Positions 16,195-24,924 are shown, numbered from the stretch's first letter. The stretch: DNA of 50,459 nt from Opitutaceae bacterium (GCA_023269585.1 JAHFTC010000018.1:1-50459), one strand, 5' to 3'. A program made the numbers and translations. Notes: generated by a model not told the origin, from the sequence alone.

Positions 16195-18330
16195 ATGAAA
16201 CTTGTCTCGTTGCTTGTTCGCTGGCGCGCGATGCTCGTGTGCGCCGGTTGTTGCGTTGGTTTCCTGCCGGCCCCCACGACCGCCGGACCGCGTGCCGCGG
16301 GCGTTTTGCAGGCGGATGGCGCCGGCCAGCTTTCGCTGCGTTGGTTTGGCGAATCCGGCAAGCGCTACCAGGTTGAGACCAGCACCGATCTGGTGCAGTG
16401 GACGGCGCTGCCGGATTCCCACGCCGGGAAAGGGGAGGTCATCTCGGTCGCAGTAACCGATGCATCAGGACAGGTGCCGGCCCGGCTTTTCTGGCGCACC
16501 GTGGCAGAGCCGAACACGCCGCCGGCCGCCGGGATGAGCCCCGACCGCCCGGTGTTCGCGACGGAGCACAACGGCGTGTACGGCCACCCGTGGGGGCCGG
16601 CCGGGGACTACTGGCCCCGGCAGCTGTTCTGGGAGAACGTGGAGGAGTACCAGCGGATCCGCCAAGCTGCGCTCGAGTCGTCCGCCGCTATCGAGAACGA
16701 CGGCCGGGCGCCCCTGCTCGGGCAGGTCGCCTGGGGCATCGATCTGCTTCTGGCCAACGGCGGCGATCCGGCTGCGGGCCTCGCCGACTTCAGCCAGGTC
16801 GACGGGTTCAAACAGTACGCGGCGTGGATGAATCCGCGGAAGGACTCCTATTTTTCGCTCGATGTCGATGGCCACTACTCCTCGGAGGGGCAGGGCTATA
16901 TCTCCTTCGGCATGCCGCTGCTGCCCGGCGATATCACCAACGGCAAGAGCGCCCAGACCTTCGGCGAATGGGCCGGCGAACGCATTGGGCGCCTCGCCCT
17001 GGACATTGGCTGCCGCGGCGTCTACGGCGCCGACTTCTTCATCGGGATCAACTTCAACGCCGATTCGCACCCGCGGCTGGTCGACAGTTTCGCCACTTGG
17101 GCGGGGGTGGCTGTGCCGCCGGGGAGCGTGCGCGAACGAGCCAACTACATCGGCGCCCATCATCGCCCGGCGTGGCTCGACTTCATCGGCACCATGCAGG
17201 CCGAGTATTACGCGACGATCGGCAAGACGTTGCTGGCCGGCGGCAAGACCCCGATGGTGGGCGGCCAGATCCACTATGACCCGCCGCTCGCGCGCTGGGG
17301 CGGCAACGATCCGCGCCTTTGGGCGCAGCGGTTGCCGGGCCGCTACTGGAGCTTTTTCGTCGAGACCCAGTCGGGCAACGGGCGGGAGCTCGCGCCCTAC
17401 TGGTTGGCGGTGTACTCCATCGCCGCCACGGCATGCCGCGAGCCCGATGTGCCCATCGGCATCATGCTCGATGCGGACACCTCCTATTTCTGGGACACGG
17501 CCGCGGCCGCTGGCTGGCCCACCGAGCGCGCCTGGCTCCACCTCAAACAGCTCTGGTTGTCCTCGGGCTGGGCTCATGTGGCCAATCGCGACGGCTCGGT
17601 CCGTCGCGCCACGCAGTCGTTCTTCCGCTCCTACGGCGATTCGGGTGCGGCCGATCCCGAGCACATGATCGCCATCCTCGGCCACGTGCCCCGCCATCCC
17701 TTCGGCCCGGCTTTCTACTACTCCGTCAATGTCGAGCGCTCGTTCGAGGCGGCGCCACCGCCCGGCACCGACACCCCCAACTACTATTACTATTGGATTC
17801 ACCTCTCGCAGGCCATCCGCACGGCCACGCCGGGGTTTCCGAAGCCCGGCGTCGAAAGCGTGATCCAAGGAATCAATCTCGGCTACTGGGTGAGCGATGC
17901 AGTCGATCCGGCGACCCTGCCGGCGGCCAACCGGCCCTCCGCGTGGCTGACCTACAATTCGGACCGGCTGCCGGCGGCCGAGCGGGCGCGGCTGGAGGCG
18001 GTCGCCCCGGTCGTCGATCTCCTGAATGAGCCGGCGAGGGCCCTGGCCGCGGGACCGGTACGCGCGACTGGCTCGGGGTTGAACCTGCTCGCGTTCATCG
18101 ACCAGAACGACCACGTGATCCTCATGGTGAGCAATGAGGGCCCCGCCGCCGCGCACGGCACGCTCGAGTTCACCCAGGTGGGCAACGGGCTGTTCGAATG
18201 CCATGGGTTGTTGGACACGCCGGACGCCACGCTCACGATCGCCGGCAACCAGGGCTCGCTGCCGATCGCCGTGGCCGCGCGCGACACGCTGGTCTTCGAG
18301 ATTCCGAACCTCAAGTGGCTCGGGCACTGA
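16195..18330 (+). CDS. Secreted protein of unrecognised enzyme-like family, paralogue B
   Basis: This 711-residue protein is the tandem paralogue of the preceding gene. It shares LFWENVEEYQRIRQ, FKQYAAWMNPRKDSYF, FGEWAGERIGRLAL, GVYGADFFIGINFN, DGSVRRAT, HVPRHPFGPA and the C-terminal FTQVGNGLFECHGLL...LVFEIPNLKWLGH. The signal peptide starts at MKLVSLLVRW (ATG 16195); the open frame begins earlier, at 16153, but that stretch lacks a signal. Unlike paralogue A it has lost the DxDGDG loops and keeps only the sandwich part (RYQVETSTDLVQW). GIMLDADTSYFWD corresponds to VVLDADNPEFWN in A, so that Asp pair is a candidate active-site or metal position. The function is unknown. Confidence 0.7.
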   Translation: MKLVSLLVRWRAMLVCAGCCVGFLPAPTTAGPRAAGVLQADGAGQLSLRWFGESGKRYQVETSTDLVQWTALPDSHAGKGEVISVAVTDASGQVPARLFWRTVAEPNTPPAAGMSPDRPVFATEHNGVYGHPWGPAGDYWPRQLFWENVEEYQRIRQAALESSAAIENDGRAPLLGQVAWGIDLLLANGGDPAAGLADFSQVDGFKQYAAWMNPRKDSYFSLDVDGHYSSEGQGYISFGMPLLPGDITNGKSAQTFGEWAGERIGRLALDIGCRGVYGADFFIGINFNADSHPRLVDSFATWAGVAVPPGSVRERANYIGAHHRPAWLDFIGTMQAEYYATIGKTLLAGGKTPMVGGQIHYDPPLARWGGNDPRLWAQRLPGRYWSFFVETQSGNGRELAPYWLAVYSIAATACREPDVPIGIMLDADTSYFWDTAAAAGWPTERAWLHLKQLWLSSGWAHVANRDGSVRRATQSFFRSYGDSGAADPEHMIAILGHVPRHPFGPAFYYSVNVERSFEAAPPPGTDTPNYYYYWIHLSQAIRTATPGFPKPGVESVIQGINLGYWVSDAVDPATLPAANRPSAWLTYNSDRLPAAERARLEAVAPVVDLLNEPARALAAGPVRATGSGLNLLAFIDQNDHVILMVSNEGPAAAHGTLEFTQVGNGLFECHGLLDTPDATLTIAGNQGSLPIAVAARDTLVFEIPNLKWLGH

Positions 18331-18348
18331 GGGGGCCGGTTCGGCGGT

Positions 18349-18371
18349 GGGGCGTTCCTTCAGGGCGCCCC
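18349..18371. repeat. Short hairpin repeat, copy 1
   Basis: GGGGCG-TTCCTTCAGGG-CGCCCC is a 6-bp GC stem enclosing a self-complementary CCT/AGG loop. An almost identical 23-bp copy lies at 21706-21728 in the next intergenic region. Each copy follows the end of one secreted-protein gene, so it is part of the duplicated intergenic material and may act as a weak terminator. Confidence 0.45.
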
Positions 18372-18436
18372 GGCGGGCGCGGTGGGCGAGCCGGCGTGGA
18401 AGCGTGCGAATGATCCTTTCGTGCTCAGGCAGAAGA

Positions 18437-18564
18437 AACCGCGAATGGACGCCAAGGAACGCGAATTCCGGAGGAGAGAGTACGAGCGGAAGGCGCGGTA
18501 CCGCGGGTTGCGGCCGGCAGTGCCTCCGGCGTCCGTTTGCGTGTCTTCCCGTCCATCCGTGGTT
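18437..18564. repeat. Imperfect inverted repeat in intergenic region
   Basis: The left arm AACCGCGAATGGACGCCAAG... (18437-18462) pairs with the right arm at 18539-18564, whose other strand reads AACCACGGATGGACGGGAAG.... The two agree at 20 of 26 positions and are separated by about 75 bp. The 393-bp gap it lies in has no supported gene. The pattern is like the short intergenic inverted elements common in large verrucomicrobial and planctomycete genomes; the comparison is from memory. Confidence 0.5.
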
Positions 18565-18638
18565 CACCGGAATCATTACGGAGGAGCGGAAGGGCGGGCG
18601 GAAGCGCCGCCCCACGCGCAGGCGGGTCGGCCGGGCGG

Positions 18639-18652
18639 TGAAAGGAGTTTCA
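18639..18652. promoter_or_regulatory. TGAAA-N4-TTTCA palindrome (operator candidate) in a duplicated leader
   Basis: TGAAAGGAGTTTCA is the first part of a leader (18638 to the start codon at 18724) that is nearly repeated at 21886-21973. The two leaders are identical through the palindrome and most of the next 30 bases. It lies 71 bp before the start codon, a position suited to repression or activation of the promoter. Confidence 0.45.
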
Positions 18653-18723
18653 AACTCGTCCGGTGGGCGGAGGGTACGTTGCGAACGTCCCTTGGTGAGG
18701 GAACCGTGGAGGCGTTCTCCCCT

Positions 18724-21639
18724 ATGCGTTCCTCTCATCTCTACCTCGGCGCGTCCATTGCACTCCTGCTCAGTTCAGCGCCCTTGGCGGCCATCGTCGA
18801 CCGCAATGGCGACGGCCTGTCGGACGTATGGGCGGCGCTGTACCAACCGACCAAGGGCGCCACGAACGACGAGGACGGCGACGGACTGACGAATGCGCAG
18901 GAAGCGCAGGCCGGCACGGACCCGCGCAGCGCGGCGAGCCGCTTCACGGCGACCCCGCAGCGCGACGCCGCCGGCAACCTCGTGCTCCGCTGGCGCGGGG
19001 CCTGGGGCCGGCGCTACACCGTCGAGACCAGTACGGACCTGAAGACGTGGACGGCGCTGCCCGGGACGCACGTCGGCCGCGGGCTGGAGGTGCGCGTGAT
19101 CGTGCGGGCCGCCGGTGCGGCGCCCGAGGCGGGCCGGCAGTGGCGCGTGTTCGCGACCGAGGTCGACACCGACGGTGACGGCATGACCAACGCCGAGGAG
19201 ATCGAACTCGGCAGCGATCCGACGACGGCCGATGCCGCGCCGGGCACGCCGCGCGTCTACGGCGCGGAGTATTTTGTGAGCCCGTACGGCAGCGACACCA
19301 GCGCCGGCACGCGCGCGGCGCCGTTCAAGACGTTGGAGAAGGCGCAGGCCGTGGTGCGGGCGAAGATCGCCGGGGGCGTGCCGGGCGGCGGCATCGCGGT
19401 GTGGTTGCGCCAGGGCCTGTACGAGCGCAGCGCAACACTGGAGTTCACCGCGGCCGATTCCGGCCGGAGCGCGGCCGACTCGGTCGACTGGCGCGCCTGG
19501 CCCGGCGAGGAGGTGCGGCTGGTCGGCGGGAAACGCCTGTTCGGCTCCGCGTTCACCCCCGTGACGAGCGCCTCGCCGGTCTGGAACCGCCTCGATGCGA
19601 CCGCCCGCGGCCGGGTGCTGCAGCTGGACCTGCGGGCGCAGGGTATCACCGATTTTGGCACGCTGCGCACCCGCGGGTTCGGCAAGGATCTCCTGGCCGC
19701 CCTGGAGCTGTTCGTCGACCGGAACCCGCAGCGGCTGGCGCGCTGGCCCGATCTCGACGAGCACACGATGCCCGACAGCGCGGGCCAGAGCATCACGGTC
19801 TACGCCGGCACGAGCGTGCCGGCGGTCGGCGGCACCTACCAACGCGAGACGACGACGGACGGGACGCTGCGGTTCAAGCGCGACGGCCTGGTGGGCGGCG
19901 AGCAGTTCTACCTCTACCGTTACGCGTGGACCAACGGCCTCGGGCAGAACGAGTGCAACTGGTACATCGCCCCGTCGCTCACCGCCGGCACGCCGCCGGC
20001 CAACGGTTTTCCCTCCGGCGCGAAGGTGTCCTGGGTCAGCAAGCAGGACCCCGAGCCCCGCGGCTTCGAGCCCACCTACACGGAGTACGCCGCGGCCGGC
20101 CGGCCCACCGTGCTGCACTCCGCCCGGATCAAGCGCGGGTACGCGTTCACGTCGTCTTCGACCGGTACCTACAGTTTCGGCTACGGCGGCGACCGGCCGG
20201 CGCGCTGGGCGAGCGCCCCCGACGGCTGGATCAGCGGCTACTGGTCCGATGCCTGGCTGGAGAACCACCGGCGGATCACCGCGATCGACACCGCGAACCG
20301 GCGGATCACCTTCGCCGCGTCGCCGTTCGAGGCGGCGCCGTACAACGAGAAACCGATGACGCTGCGGGCCGACCAGCCGTGGTTCGCCTACAACCTGCTC
20401 GAGGAGATCACGCGTCCCGGCGAGTGGTACCTCGACCGGACCAGCGGGCTGCTCTACCTCTGGCCGCCGGCCGGGTTCGGGAGCTATTCCGAGGTGGTTG
20501 TCTCGCTGCTCGAGACGCCGCTCGTGCGGGTGGACAAGGCCGCGCACCTGGGCTTCCGCGATCTGGTGTTCGAGGCGGTGCGCGGGAAGTTGGTCGAGGC
20601 CAAGGACTGCACCGGGCTCGCCTTCGTGCGTTCGACCTTCCGCAACGCCGGCGACTCCGCCCTGCGGCTGGAGAACATGACGGCCGCCACCGTGCAACGG
20701 TGCCGCCTGCTCGATTGCGGCGCGGCGGCGGTCTGGCTCTCGGGCGGCGACCGCAAGCAGCTGGTGCCTGCCGGCAACGTGATCGAGGACTGCGAGTTCG
20801 CCCGCTACGGCCGCTTCCAGACCAGCGGTGTGCAGGCGCTCTATGTCGAGGGTTGCGGCACGACCTTCCGGCACAACCGTGTGTCCGATGTGCCCGACCG
20901 CGCCGTCGGCTACGACGGCAACGAGCACCGCATCGAGGCCAACGACCTCGGCGGCATCTGCCGGCTCAGCGGCGATGCCGCGGCGGTCTATTCCGGGAGC
21001 TGGGATGTGCGCGGCAACAAGGTGCACCGCAACTTCATCCACGATGTGGGTTCGTCGCTCTTCCACAGCGAGACCCATGGCGTGTACATCGACGACGGCG
21101 GGGCCGGGGCCGACGTGCGGGACAACTTTTTCTATCGGATCGACGGCGCGGCCTTCTTCTTCAACGGCGGGCGCGACAACGAGGCGGAGCGCAACCTCGT
21201 GGTGCGCTGCTTTGCGGCCCTGCGCACCTCCACCCGCGCGCTCACCCTGGGCTCCGACACGATCCAGAACCTGCTGAACAAGTTGTCCGCCGTCGGCTAT
21301 CGCGGCGCGAAGTGGACGGCCGCGTATCCGCAGTGCGCGCTGATCCCGGATACAGTGGCGGCGATCGAGGCCGCGAAGGACACCTGGCTCACGCCCCGCG
21401 GCTGCGTGGTGCGGACCAACTTCGGGTGGCGCAGCGGCTGGCATTTCTTCCAGGAGTTGCCGACCGCGAAACAGTACTTCACCGCCGGCGCCACGCTCGA
21501 GACCGACAATACGCTCGACGCCGATCCGCTCTTCGTCGACGAGGCTGCGGGCAACCTGAACCTGCGCGAGGGTTCGCCGGCGACGGCGTGGCTCGGCTGG
21601 ACCGGCAATCCCTTCGCTCGTGCCGGGGTGCGCGAGTGA
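18724..21639 (+). CDS. Secreted right-handed beta-helix protein, GH141-like, paralogue 1
   Basis: This 971-residue protein has a signal peptide cleaved near PLAA (about 22), then DRNGDGLSDVW, DEDGDGLTNAQEAQAGTDP, the sandwich motif YTVETSTDLKTW and DTDGDGMTNAEEIELGSDP. The enzyme part begins at about 178 with YFVSPYGSDTSAGTRAAPF and KTLEKAQAVVRAKI, and carries AWPGEEVRLVGGK, ELFVDRNPQRLARWP, YLDRTSGLLYLWPP and many short beta-helix turns, including HGVYIDDGGAGADVRDNFFY. This architecture matches GH141-type proteins (characterised members are an alpha-L-fucosidase and a xylanase), though I recall the family only by motif. ATG 18724 is chosen because it starts the signal peptide; the open frame reaches back to 18382. 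The substrate is unknown. Confidence 0.8.
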   Translation: MRSSHLYLGASIALLLSSAPLAAIVDRNGDGLSDVWAALYQPTKGATNDEDGDGLTNAQEAQAGTDPRSAASRFTATPQRDAAGNLVLRWRGAWGRRYTVETSTDLKTWTALPGTHVGRGLEVRVIVRAAGAAPEAGRQWRVFATEVDTDGDGMTNAEEIELGSDPTTADAAPGTPRVYGAEYFVSPYGSDTSAGTRAAPFKTLEKAQAVVRAKIAGGVPGGGIAVWLRQGLYERSATLEFTAADSGRSAADSVDWRAWPGEEVRLVGGKRLFGSAFTPVTSASPVWNRLDATARGRVLQLDLRAQGITDFGTLRTRGFGKDLLAALELFVDRNPQRLARWPDLDEHTMPDSAGQSITVYAGTSVPAVGGTYQRETTTDGTLRFKRDGLVGGEQFYLYRYAWTNGLGQNECNWYIAPSLTAGTPPANGFPSGAKVSWVSKQDPEPRGFEPTYTEYAAAGRPTVLHSARIKRGYAFTSSSTGTYSFGYGGDRPARWASAPDGWISGYWSDAWLENHRRITAIDTANRRITFAASPFEAAPYNEKPMTLRADQPWFAYNLLEEITRPGEWYLDRTSGLLYLWPPAGFGSYSEVVVSLLETPLVRVDKAAHLGFRDLVFEAVRGKLVEAKDCTGLAFVRSTFRNAGDSALRLENMTAATVQRCRLLDCGAAAVWLSGGDRKQLVPAGNVIEDCEFARYGRFQTSGVQALYVEGCGTTFRHNRVSDVPDRAVGYDGNEHRIEANDLGGICRLSGDAAAVYSGSWDVRGNKVHRNFIHDVGSSLFHSETHGVYIDDGGAGADVRDNFFYRIDGAAFFFNGGRDNEAERNLVVRCFAALRTSTRALTLGSDTIQNLLNKLSAVGYRGAKWTAAYPQCALIPDTVAAIEAAKDTWLTPRGCVVRTNFGWRSGWHFFQELPTAKQYFTAGATLETDNTLDADPLFVDEAAGNLNLREGSPATAWLGWTGNPFARAGVRE

Positions 21640-21641
21640 GG

Positions 21642-21675
21642 ACGTTTTGGCGCCACCGAGCCGGCGCCAAAACGT
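21642..21675. terminator. 13-bp hairpin directly after the stop codon
   Basis: ACGTTTTGGCGCC, an 8-nt loop and GGCGCCAAAACGT form a perfect 13-bp stem starting 3 bp after the stop of the beta-helix gene. There is no downstream T-tract (the flank is AAGGAA), so it is not a textbook intrinsic terminator. A copy with one loop change follows the paralogous gene. Confidence 0.55.
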
Positions 21676-21705
21676 AAGGAACGCGGTGCGTTCCGCGGAG
21701 GGCGT

Positions 21706-21728
21706 GGGGCGCTCCTTCAGGACGCCCC
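21706..21728. repeat. Short hairpin repeat, copy 2
   Basis: GGGGCG-CTCCTTCAGGA-CGCCCC is the second copy of the repeat at 18349-18371, with matching stem and almost matching loop. It lies in the 333-bp gap between the two beta-helix genes, which otherwise holds no gene that I can support. Confidence 0.45.
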
Positions 21729-21886
21729 GGCGCACCCCGTGGCGGGGTGCTTCAGCCGCCGCAGATCGGCGCCGCCCGCCGAGCCCGCCGCTTCGCAGTC
21801 CCTGACGCTGCTGCGAGTCTTGAGCCGGCCGCATCCGCCAGCCCGGGCTGAAGCGCCGGGCCACGCGCCGGCGTTCGGGCACGCGG

Positions 21887-21900
21887 TGAAAGGAGTTTCA
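21887..21900. promoter_or_regulatory. TGAAA-N4-TTTCA palindrome (operator candidate), second leader copy
   Basis: This is TGAAAGGAGTTTCA again, identical to 18639-18652 and at nearly the same distance (72 bp) from the start codon. The surrounding leader is a near copy of the one before the first beta-helix gene, so the two genes are likely controlled by the same regulator. Confidence 0.45.
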
Positions 21901-21972
21901 AACTCGTTCGGTGGGCGGAGGGTACGTTGCGCCGGTCGCTGGGTGCGGGAACCTTGGAGGCGTTTCACCCTT

Positions 21973-24888
21973 ATGCGTTCCGCTCCTCTCCTCCTCGGCG
22001 TGTGCCTCGCGCTCGGCACCTCGCCGCTGGCCGCCATCGTCGATCGCAACAGCGACGGCCTGTCCGATGTGTGGGCGGCGTTGTATCATCCGACCAAGGG
22101 TGCCGCGGCCGATGAGGACGGTGACGGGCTGACGAATGCGCAGGAGGCGCTGGCCGGCACCGACCCGCTCAACGCCGCGAGCCGTTTCGCCGCCGCGCCG
22201 CAGACCGATGCCGCGGGCGGCGTCGTGTTGCGCTGGCGCGGCGCGTGGGGCAAACGCTACACCGTCGAGCGCAGCGCGGATCTGAAGACTTGGACGGCGC
22301 TGCCGGATACGCACATCGGCCGTGGGCAGGAGCTCCGCGTCGTGGTGCAGCCGGCCGGCGCGGCAGCGGAGGCGCGGCGGCACTGGCGCGTGGTGGTGGC
22401 CGAGGTGGACACCGACGGCGACGGCATGACCAACGCCGAGGAGATCGAACTCGGCAGCGATCCGACGACGGCCGACGCCACGAAGGGCACGCCGCGCGTC
22501 TACGGCGCGGAGTTTCTTGTGAGCCCGACCGGCAGCGATGCCAATGCCGGCACCAAGGCCGCGCCGTTCCGCACACTTGAGAAGGCGAAGGCCGCGGTGC
22601 GGGCCAAGATTGCTGCGGGCATCCCGGCGGGCGGCATCGCGGTGTGGCTGCGTGGCGGCGTGTACGAGTGCAGTACCGAGATTGTTTTCGGTCCGCAAGA
22701 CTCGGGCACGAACGCCGGGAACTCCGTCGACTGGCGCGGTTGGCCGGGCGAGGAGGCGCGGCTGGTCGGCGGTCGCCGGTTCCTGGCGACAGAGTTCTCG
22801 GCGGTGACCAGCGTGTCACCGGTGTGGAGCCGGCTTGATGCCGCGGCGCGCGGGAAGGTCCTGCAGCTCGATCTGAAGGCGCAGGGCGTGACCGACTTCG
22901 GCGCGCTGAAGCCGCATGGCTGGGGGACCGACACACCGGCGGTGCCGGAGGTGTTTGTCGATGCGCAGCCGATGGTGCTCGCCCGTTGGCCCGATGCGGA
23001 TGCGCATGCAATGCCGCTGCTGGATTTGAACGGCGACCGGATGACCGTCCATGGGTTGCTCGCACCGGCGGTGGCGGGAGCGTATTCGAAATTTGCGACA
23101 CAGGATGGTGTGTCGGCGTTCCGGCGGGAGGGACTGGTCGATGGACGCCAGTATTATCTGCGTCGGGGCACGTTCACCGACACAAACAAGGGCACCACGA
23201 GCGTCGTCTGGTTTCTGACAACCTCGGCGGGGCCCGGCTGGGATTCGAGCACGGCACCGAGTTGGCGCTGCTGGGGCGCGGAGCCGACAACGTTCACCGC
23301 GGTCGGCACCTCCGGTGCGGTCGGGCTGCCCTCGGTGCTTGATCCTGCGCGGATCAACCGCGGTTATGCCCAGACGGCCGATCCGGCGACGTTGACGAGT
23401 TTCACCTGCGCGGACGACCGGCCTGCCCGCTGGACTCAGGCGCCCGACGCCTGGATCGACGGGTTCTGGGTCAACAGCTGGGCGGAGTTTCATTTTCCGT
23501 TGGCGGGCATCGATGCCGGTCTGCGCCGTCTTTCGTTTGTGCTGCCGGTGAACGACAAGGGCGTCGTCGCGATGCCGAAATTCTACATGGACACCGGGGT
23601 GCTGCCCCAGCAGCCGTGGTACGCCTACAACCTGCTCGAGGAGATCACGCAGCCCGGTGAGTGGTACCTCGACCGGGCGGCCGGCATTCTCTACTTCTGG
23701 CCTCCCGCGGACTTCACCTCCCGCTCCGAGGTCGTGGTGTCGGTCGCGAAGAATGTGTTGCATCTTTCGGCGGCGAAGTTTCTCGCATTTCGCGATCTCA
23801 CGGTCGAGGCCGCGCGCTCGGTCCTCGTGGTTGCGTACCAGGTACAGGGGCTTGAATTGGACCGGCTCCAGCTGCGCAATGCCGGCGCGCTCGCCGTGAA
23901 CTTGTCGGGCAGCGACTCCGTCGTCTCCCGCTGCCTTGTGACCGGTGCCGGTCGCGCCGGGATCCTTGTCCAGGGTGGCGACCGGAAGACGCTGACCCCC
24001 GGCAACAACTTCGTGGAGAATTGCGAGATCCGTGGCGTGGGCCGCACGCAGATCAGCGGCGCGGTCGGGATCGAGACCGACGGCTGTGGTCAGACGCTCC
24101 GGCACAACCTCGTGCATCATCTCCCGCGGGGGGCGATCACGCTGCGCGGCAACAACCAGACGGTCGAGTTCAACGAGCTGCGCGACGTCTGCCTCGGCAG
24201 CGCGGACTCGGGCGCGATCTACATGCCCGGCGACTGGGGGGCTCGCGGCAACATGATCAGAGGCAACTTCATCCACGGCATCCGCAACGAGCTCGGAAGC
24301 GCCGACGTGCACGGAGTCTACCTCGACGAGACGACTGCGGGCACGCTCGTCGAGGGCAACGTGGTCTACGGGGTGGCCGGGTACGCCTTCAAGATCAACG
24401 GGGGGCGCGACAATCTCGTGCGCCGCAACCTCGCGGCCCGGTGCGGTGGCGTATTGTACTCGACTGATTGGGGCCTGAAGCAATTCAACCACCCGACCGA
24501 GATCGAACTGCTGAAACAGCGCCATCGACGCCTGCTCGACCTCGGGTTTCAGGGCTCGGTCTGGGCCGCCGCGTATCCCGAATGTGCTGCAATCCCGGAA
24601 ACATGGGAGGCTGTCGCCGCCGATCCGCTGCAATGGCTGGCGCCGCGCGGCAACGAGCTCGTCGGCAACCTCTGTTTCGCCAACGCCAGGTGGCAGTCCT
24701 ACTACTCGTTCATGGGGCCCGATCCGGTCGCGACTTACTTCAAGACGGTGGCGGACAACGTGCTGACCGACATTTCGCCCGTTGTCGACGAGGCGGCGGG
24801 CGACCTGCGCCTGCGGCCGGACTCCCCGGCGAGCGCGATCCCCGGCTGGGTGGAGATCCCGTTCGAACGGATCGGTGTGCGGGAGTGA
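21973..24888 (+). CDS. Secreted right-handed beta-helix protein, GH141-like, paralogue 2
   Basis: This 971-residue tandem paralogue has exactly the same length as the preceding gene and the same domain order: signal peptide, DRNSDGLSDVW, DEDGDGLTNAQEALAGTDP, YTVERSADLKTW, DTDGDGMTNAEEIELGSDP, then the beta-helix enzyme from FLVSPTGSDANAGTKAAPF. Shared later motifs include EVFVDAQPMVLARWPD, YLDRAAGILYFWPP, VHGVYLDETTAGTLVEGNVVY and FKINGGRDNLVRRN. The middle (about 340-480) differs most, as expected if substrate preference has diverged. ATG 21973 starts the signal peptide. The two genes probably act on related bonds in the same glycan; this is inference. Confidence 0.8.
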   Translation: MRSAPLLLGVCLALGTSPLAAIVDRNSDGLSDVWAALYHPTKGAAADEDGDGLTNAQEALAGTDPLNAASRFAAAPQTDAAGGVVLRWRGAWGKRYTVERSADLKTWTALPDTHIGRGQELRVVVQPAGAAAEARRHWRVVVAEVDTDGDGMTNAEEIELGSDPTTADATKGTPRVYGAEFLVSPTGSDANAGTKAAPFRTLEKAKAAVRAKIAAGIPAGGIAVWLRGGVYECSTEIVFGPQDSGTNAGNSVDWRGWPGEEARLVGGRRFLATEFSAVTSVSPVWSRLDAAARGKVLQLDLKAQGVTDFGALKPHGWGTDTPAVPEVFVDAQPMVLARWPDADAHAMPLLDLNGDRMTVHGLLAPAVAGAYSKFATQDGVSAFRREGLVDGRQYYLRRGTFTDTNKGTTSVVWFLTTSAGPGWDSSTAPSWRCWGAEPTTFTAVGTSGAVGLPSVLDPARINRGYAQTADPATLTSFTCADDRPARWTQAPDAWIDGFWVNSWAEFHFPLAGIDAGLRRLSFVLPVNDKGVVAMPKFYMDTGVLPQQPWYAYNLLEEITQPGEWYLDRAAGILYFWPPADFTSRSEVVVSVAKNVLHLSAAKFLAFRDLTVEAARSVLVVAYQVQGLELDRLQLRNAGALAVNLSGSDSVVSRCLVTGAGRAGILVQGGDRKTLTPGNNFVENCEIRGVGRTQISGAVGIETDGCGQTLRHNLVHHLPRGAITLRGNNQTVEFNELRDVCLGSADSGAIYMPGDWGARGNMIRGNFIHGIRNELGSADVHGVYLDETTAGTLVEGNVVYGVAGYAFKINGGRDNLVRRNLAARCGGVLYSTDWGLKQFNHPTEIELLKQRHRRLLDLGFQGSVWAAAYPECAAIPETWEAVAADPLQWLAPRGNELVGNLCFANARWQSYYSFMGPDPVATYFKTVADNVLTDISPVVDEAAGDLRLRPDSPASAIPGWVEIPFERIGVRE

Positions 24889-24890
24889 GG

Positions 24891-24924
24891 ACGTTTTGGC
24901 GCCGCCGAGCCGGCGCCAAAACGT
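24891..24924. terminator. 13-bp hairpin directly after the stop codon, second copy
   Basis: The same ACGTTTTGGCGCC / GGCGCCAAAACGT stem as at 21642-21675 begins 2 bp after the stop of paralogue 2. One loop base differs. No T-tract follows on either strand. The 222 bp to the next (convergent) gene hold nothing else recognisable. Confidence 0.55.

Noticed and set aside
18775..21882. A 1,035-codon minus-strand open frame opposite the first beta-helix gene
   Set aside because: It is a shadow of the GC-rich coding strand, with no recognisable motif.
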